DNA of 64,000 nt. Origin: Nematostella vectensis. Lineage: Eukaryota > Cnidaria > Anthozoa > Actiniaria > Edwardsiidae. A model generated the notes under the pieces. That model was given only the letters and a program-made list of their open reading frames with translations. It did not search any database and was not told the DNA's origin. The DNA is taken from contig NC_064034.1 of assembly GCF_932526225.1 (NCBI RefSeq), forward strand, positions 11,668,887 through 11,732,886. Direction: 5' to 3'. Position 1 is the first letter of the stretch; the number at the start of each line of letters is the position of its first letter. The translations under genes and the position numbers were made by a program. Below are positions 59,852 through 64,000 of this stretch, one piece after another.

Positions 59852-62800
59852 ATGGTAAGTTTTTGATTTTTAAAAATAGAATGCTTAGATTGGATCTGTT
59901 CGGTTCTTATTTGACTTACATTCACTTCACGACCTTGCTTTGACAAATTGGTTTCCTTTTTCCACAGGCTAGAAACGCTGAAAAAGCGATGTAAGTTGAA
60001 TAATTGCACAAAGTATTCTGTTAACTAATTTATTTGTAGTTGTTTTTGTTTGGCTAACTTTAGTACAATTGGACAGTCCAAAATATGGTGTAGTCACAGA
60101 AAACTGGGATTAAAAAACAAAATCATCAAACATATCCAAAGCTCCCCTCCCCTCCTAGTTTTGTGATGATTAGGTTTCAGGAACATGGCGTGGTTTCAGC
60201 CAAAATTCCATGGATATGAAAAGAACAGGCAAAAAAAGAAATCTCCTAAGGTTCCCTTCCAGACACACAACCAGGTTTTTCTTTTCATAATAAAAAAGAC
60301 CCACTTTTTGGCAGTTTAGGAGAGTGCGTATGGTCTCGGATCACCCGCCTAACTGCACATCTGGCCTTCTTCCCTTCCCTAAAAAGTGTAGATAATGAGA
60401 TGGTAGAACAAGGCAATGTTCACTCCGCATATTGCTTAGATCTAGAGGTTCATAGTACAGGTATCTCTCCGTTATAGGACCATGCTGTCAAGGTGGTATG
60501 ATGTGCAAAGAAAGGAGGCAGGCAAAGGAATAAAGGTACTTATAAATAGTAACGAGGTCCTATGTTTGAAAGAAAATAAAACTGGTTTTCAGTAAAGGCC
60601 AGCACTTGATTTTAAAATATTGAAAATTAAACAGCAATGATAAATAAGAGAAAACATAATAGTTTTTTTTAACTTGAGTAAATTTGTTTTTTCCCTAGCT
60701 TACACAGAAGTATTTGTGACGACTCACGCAAAAACGTACCTTAAAGCTTCTCAATTCCGCAAATTAACCCGCGAAACGGGCGCGAGCGTTCTGCGAAACG
60801 AGCGCGAGCGTTCTGCGAAACGGGCGCGAGCATTCCGCGAAATAAGCCCGAGCAGTCCCCAAGATAGGCGCAAGCATTCCGTGAGATAGGCGCGAGCTTT
60901 CCGCGAGATAGGCGCGAGCTTTCCGCGAGATAGGCGCGAGCGTTCAGCGAGATAAGCGCGAGCGTTCCGCGAGTCAGGCGCGAGCTTTTGCAAAACGGGC
61001 GCGAGACTTTCGTTGTTGAGTCGCGAGCACATAACGTAACAATCGGCAAAAGGGCTGAATCTTTCAATTTCCAAAGTCGGTGAAACGCGATAGACATCTA
61101 CTGAGGTCTATACATTAGAAAAAGCCTCTCTTAGGATAGAAGTAAACATCTGAATAGTATTCAGACACAATAATGCAAGTATTTGAGGCAATGCGGCATG
61201 TTAACATGTCGTTGTTTTTCAACAAAGACACTCGAACAGGGATGCTTCCTTTGTTTGCGTTCGGCTCTATATAATTGAGCAATGTAGCGATTGCGACAAT
61301 CTTTATTTCAAAAGAAAGCTCACATATCGGGGAATCTTTTTTTGGGGGGTCTGTTTAATACGCGAGTTATTGAGCAAACATAAACTGGCATGATTTAGTC
61401 GTCGCCGCCGCTACACATTAACATGTCGTCGTTGTTCAACAACGGCGCCGCTTCCTTGGTTTGCGCTCGGCTCCATCTAATGGAGCAATGTAGCATTTGC
61501 GACAATGTTTATTGCAAAAGAAAGCTCACATATCGGGGAATCTTTTTTGGGGATAACATATAGCAAAGATCTCATTTGGAATAGAGATCTTTGTGATAGG
61601 TGAAGCTTGAAACCGATACGAGTTCCAAAACGCATTTCGCCTTTATTACCCAATACATTACGAATTCCTACGTTACTTCACCAAATTGTTCCGCCAAAAT
61701 ACAACACTACATAAGGACATATTTCTTTTCGTTTTCAGTAGCACTAGAACGATCAGTGATAGTTTGATATCGGGCTTCGGTAACCCTTTGTTTAAAAAAA
61801 CAGTCACCAAAAAGACTTTCAAGAGTTCATGTCAAAAACTGTCATCCTTATTCCCCGAATACACTACTTATCTCTAGTAATTTACACAAAACTGTCCTTA
61901 AATTGCCAGGCTAACTATTTCGTATGTATTTGCGATTCGAGAGCGAGTACGATCTGTGAAAGTTTGTCAAGGTGCTTGGGTACTCTTCTAAAAAAGCTGT
62001 AACAACACAAATTCTAGACAAAGCCGTCGCTCTGTGCTGGTAAAAAAAAATAGTCCTTTCGAAAAATCGGAGTTGAATAAGGATCAACTTGCTGGTCGCT
62101 ATTCCGTGTCTTTTATAAGATACAACCTGCAAGTTGTGTTTAGCAAGTCGCGAGGCTTCCCGCGTTCCGCGAGATAGGCGCGAGCTTTTCGTTATTTAGG
62201 CGCGAGCGTTCTGCGAGTTGGGCGCGAGCTTTCCGTTATTAAGGCGCGAGCATTCCGCAAGAAAAGCGCGGGCACTCTGCGAGAAGGCCACAAGCTTTCC
62301 GCAAAACGGGCGCGAGTTTGGTCGTACGTTTTCGCGTGAGTCGTCACATTTATGGTTACCTTGGGCCAAGCAGTTTGTTTCTTTTCTAAAAAACAGCAAT
62401 CTTCAAGCCAATTTAAGGTATAACACAGTTGTAGTAAGTTGGTTTAGAGCATTTTCCTTATCTGTTTAGGAAAGAAGACCTTTCTTGGCAACTGAATGCG
62501 ATAATCTCCAAGAAGCTGAGAAATGGAGGCATCAGGTAATATAATGAATTTATTGACTCCTGCATGGACAGAGTGGTCCCTAAGGAATTTTTCCACAAAT
62601 TTGCTCCCACTATTTGCTCCAACTATTTAAAACCCTAAACAACTTCCAGGTGGAAAATAAGTATGTTCATAACTTTTGCTCATTAGATAATCCGAGAGGT
62701 TGCAAAGAAAGTGGCTCAAATTCAAAATGGTGAGTTGATATTGTTTTACTATTACAGATAACATTCTAATTCTCACATATATTATTTATCATTTTTGCAT

Positions 62801-64000
62801 TAGCTGGTCTTGGTGAATTTCGCATCCGTGATCTCAATGATGAAATCAATAAGTTGTTGAGAGAGAAGCGCCATTGGGAAGACAGGATCAAAGAGCTTGG
62901 AGGGCCTGATTATGGGGTGAGTAATTTGTACATTTAGTGTTTTGAATGGGGAAGAAGGATATTCCTATAAAAAAAGCCCCTTATTTGTTTTGTCAAAATG
63001 ATACGGTAGATACGGTAATGGTTAATAAGAGCTGTTAAAGCTCAGTGGTATGGGCTGTCCTTTTCAAGCCAGTGTTCGAGGGTATTTTTTACTTTCCCTT
63101 TTCAGTATAAATACCTGGCCCTCTCGAGGTTGACTATTGTACTGTATTTATAACACTATTTCTCTTGCTCTTGGTTAAGAATGAACCTGTATTGGGATAC
63201 TGGGCTGGGGTACCATGCTCATTGACAGTGCTTGTACACAAATTCACACTTTATATTTAAAAAAACATTGTCTTTAGAAAATTGGACCCAAAATGCTTGA
63301 CCATGAAGGGAAAGAGGTCCCAGGAAACAGAGGTTATAAGTAAGTTAAGTAACATGCATGAAATGAAAATGTTATTGTACAGATAGATACGTAAAATTGT
63401 TTACGTAAATTTTATTGTACGGTAGATAGGTAAAATTGTCTGTGTCTTGATATGAGATGATTCATGCAATACACACGATGAAATCATAATTGTGGCATTC
63501 TGTTTTTATCCATATAATAGTAAATAAATAAACGAAAAACTATTTAACAGGTACTTTGGTGCAGCAAAAGAGCTTCCTGGAGTCAGAGAACTATTTGAGC
63601 AGGAGCGTAAGTTGCCATAAATAAGCCTTTATAGATTAGTAAATTCCTTTTCTACAATTCCTAGGCCATCTCACACAAAAATGGATTGGACAAGAAAATT
63701 ATGCAGCTTTCATGCCAAGAAATTCATTGCTGAGGACATTTTTGCCATGCCCTCAGCAATTAAATGTGGTTTTGGATATAAACAACACAATAATTTGAAG
63801 CCAAGAGAATTTTAGGGCAATAAAAAAGAGAAAATATGATTGAGGTGGAAGAAAATAAGTCCCCAGAAGTAATTGACTGAGAAAGCTAGAAAATTGACAG
63901 TCTTCAAAACCAGGCATTTTGCTTTAATTTCTTTCTTATCTCCTTCACTTTGATAAAATCCATGTTTACATTTCGTGTTTCTCTTCAGCTCCTGCACCTC
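59852..64000 (+). CDS. ISY1: Pre-mRNA splicing factor ISY1, 5' part (partial, runs off the right edge)
   Basis: Spliceosome (NTC-associated) nuclear protein promoting first-step splicing. Exons: 59852-59854 (just ATG), 59968-59990, 60478-60535, 62470-62535, 62687-62729, 62804-62916, 63278-63339, 63551-63606 and 63989 onward. Phases join throughout. The protein begins MARNAEKAM, then [92 protein letters not shown] and RELFEQEPPAP, all close to human ISY1. Exon 3 ([20 protein letters not shown]) is the most diverged. The conserved C-terminal region lies beyond the window. Confidence 0.95.
60715..62348. mobile_element. Non-autonomous DNA transposon with subterminal arrays (ISY1 intron 3)
   Basis: 1,634 bp, ends TGTGACGACTCACGC with AAAACGTAC following, inverted at the right (GTACGTTTTCGCGTGAGTCG, then TCACA). 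Inside each end are arrays of a ~22-bp unit (CGCGAGCTTTCCGCGAGATAGG), both in the same orientation: about 60770-60990 and 62160-62320. The middle has two diverged copies of a ~145-bp block (AAGAAAGCTCACATATCGGG at about 61311 and 61520). No transposase. Target duplication not resolved. Confidence 0.82.
63036..63100 (+). repeat. tRNA-like SINE fragment (ISY1 intron 6)
   Basis: AAAGCTCAGTGGTATGGGC resembles a pol III A box and AGTGTTCGAGGG a B box about 32 nt later. The acceptor stem does not close, so it is not a functional tRNA gene. Confidence 0.4.
63607..63988. other. ISY1 intron 8
   Basis: AT-rich intron between the GTAAGT donor at 63607 and the TCTCTTCAG acceptor at 63988. A short minus-strand ORF here has no support. 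Confidence 0.6.

Overview
Eukaryotic (metazoan) DNA with spliced genes. The mix of vertebrate-like orthologs with old intron positions, a tyrosine-recombinase retrotransposon, many MITEs and GC-rich minisatellites fits an anthozoan cnidarian such as the sea anemone Nematostella. The species is an inference. Exon models were built by hand from splice signals, phase continuity and remembered family sequences. No alignment or RNA evidence was available.

Layout. 394-2395 (-): the 5' part of twinfilin, running off the left edge and including a U12-type AT-AC intron. 2396-2928: promoter shared with GMPPB. 2929-9336 (+): complete ten-exon GMPPB (360 aa), with large minisatellites in introns 7 and 9. 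10356-10636: a MITE. 13374-38889 (+): a complete 19-exon receptor tyrosine kinase (1,263 aa; signal peptide, vWA-like domain, two SRCR, four Ig, one TM, kinase). Its introns hold MITEs, a 3-kb fold-back-like element and several tandem arrays. 43230-44582 (-): a two-exon six-finger C2H2 repressor with Fezf-like fingers and an N-terminal SNAG-like motif. 48736-57461: an Ngaro/DIRS-type retrotransposon with split direct repeats, a fourfold internal 872-bp duplication and broken RT, RNase H and tyrosine recombinase. 59174-59578 (-): intronless NDUFA12. 59852-64000 (+): the 5' part of ISY1 (nine exons seen, running off the right edge), divergent from NDUFA12. The rest is intergenic.

The genes do not form one pathway. 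GMPPB makes GDP-mannose, twinfilin acts on actin, NDUFA12 is a complex I subunit, ISY1 is a splicing factor, and the kinase and zinc-finger genes are signalling and regulatory.

The most unusual pattern is that seven tandem duplications or arrays, in three neighbouring genes, each overlap an exon-intron boundary and copy its splice signal. The extreme case is about 159 copies of a 30-bp unit ahead of kinase exon 13. Most units carry an AG|GT acceptor-like junction in the kinase reading frame, so each upstream acceptor used would insert a multiple of ten hydrophobic residues.
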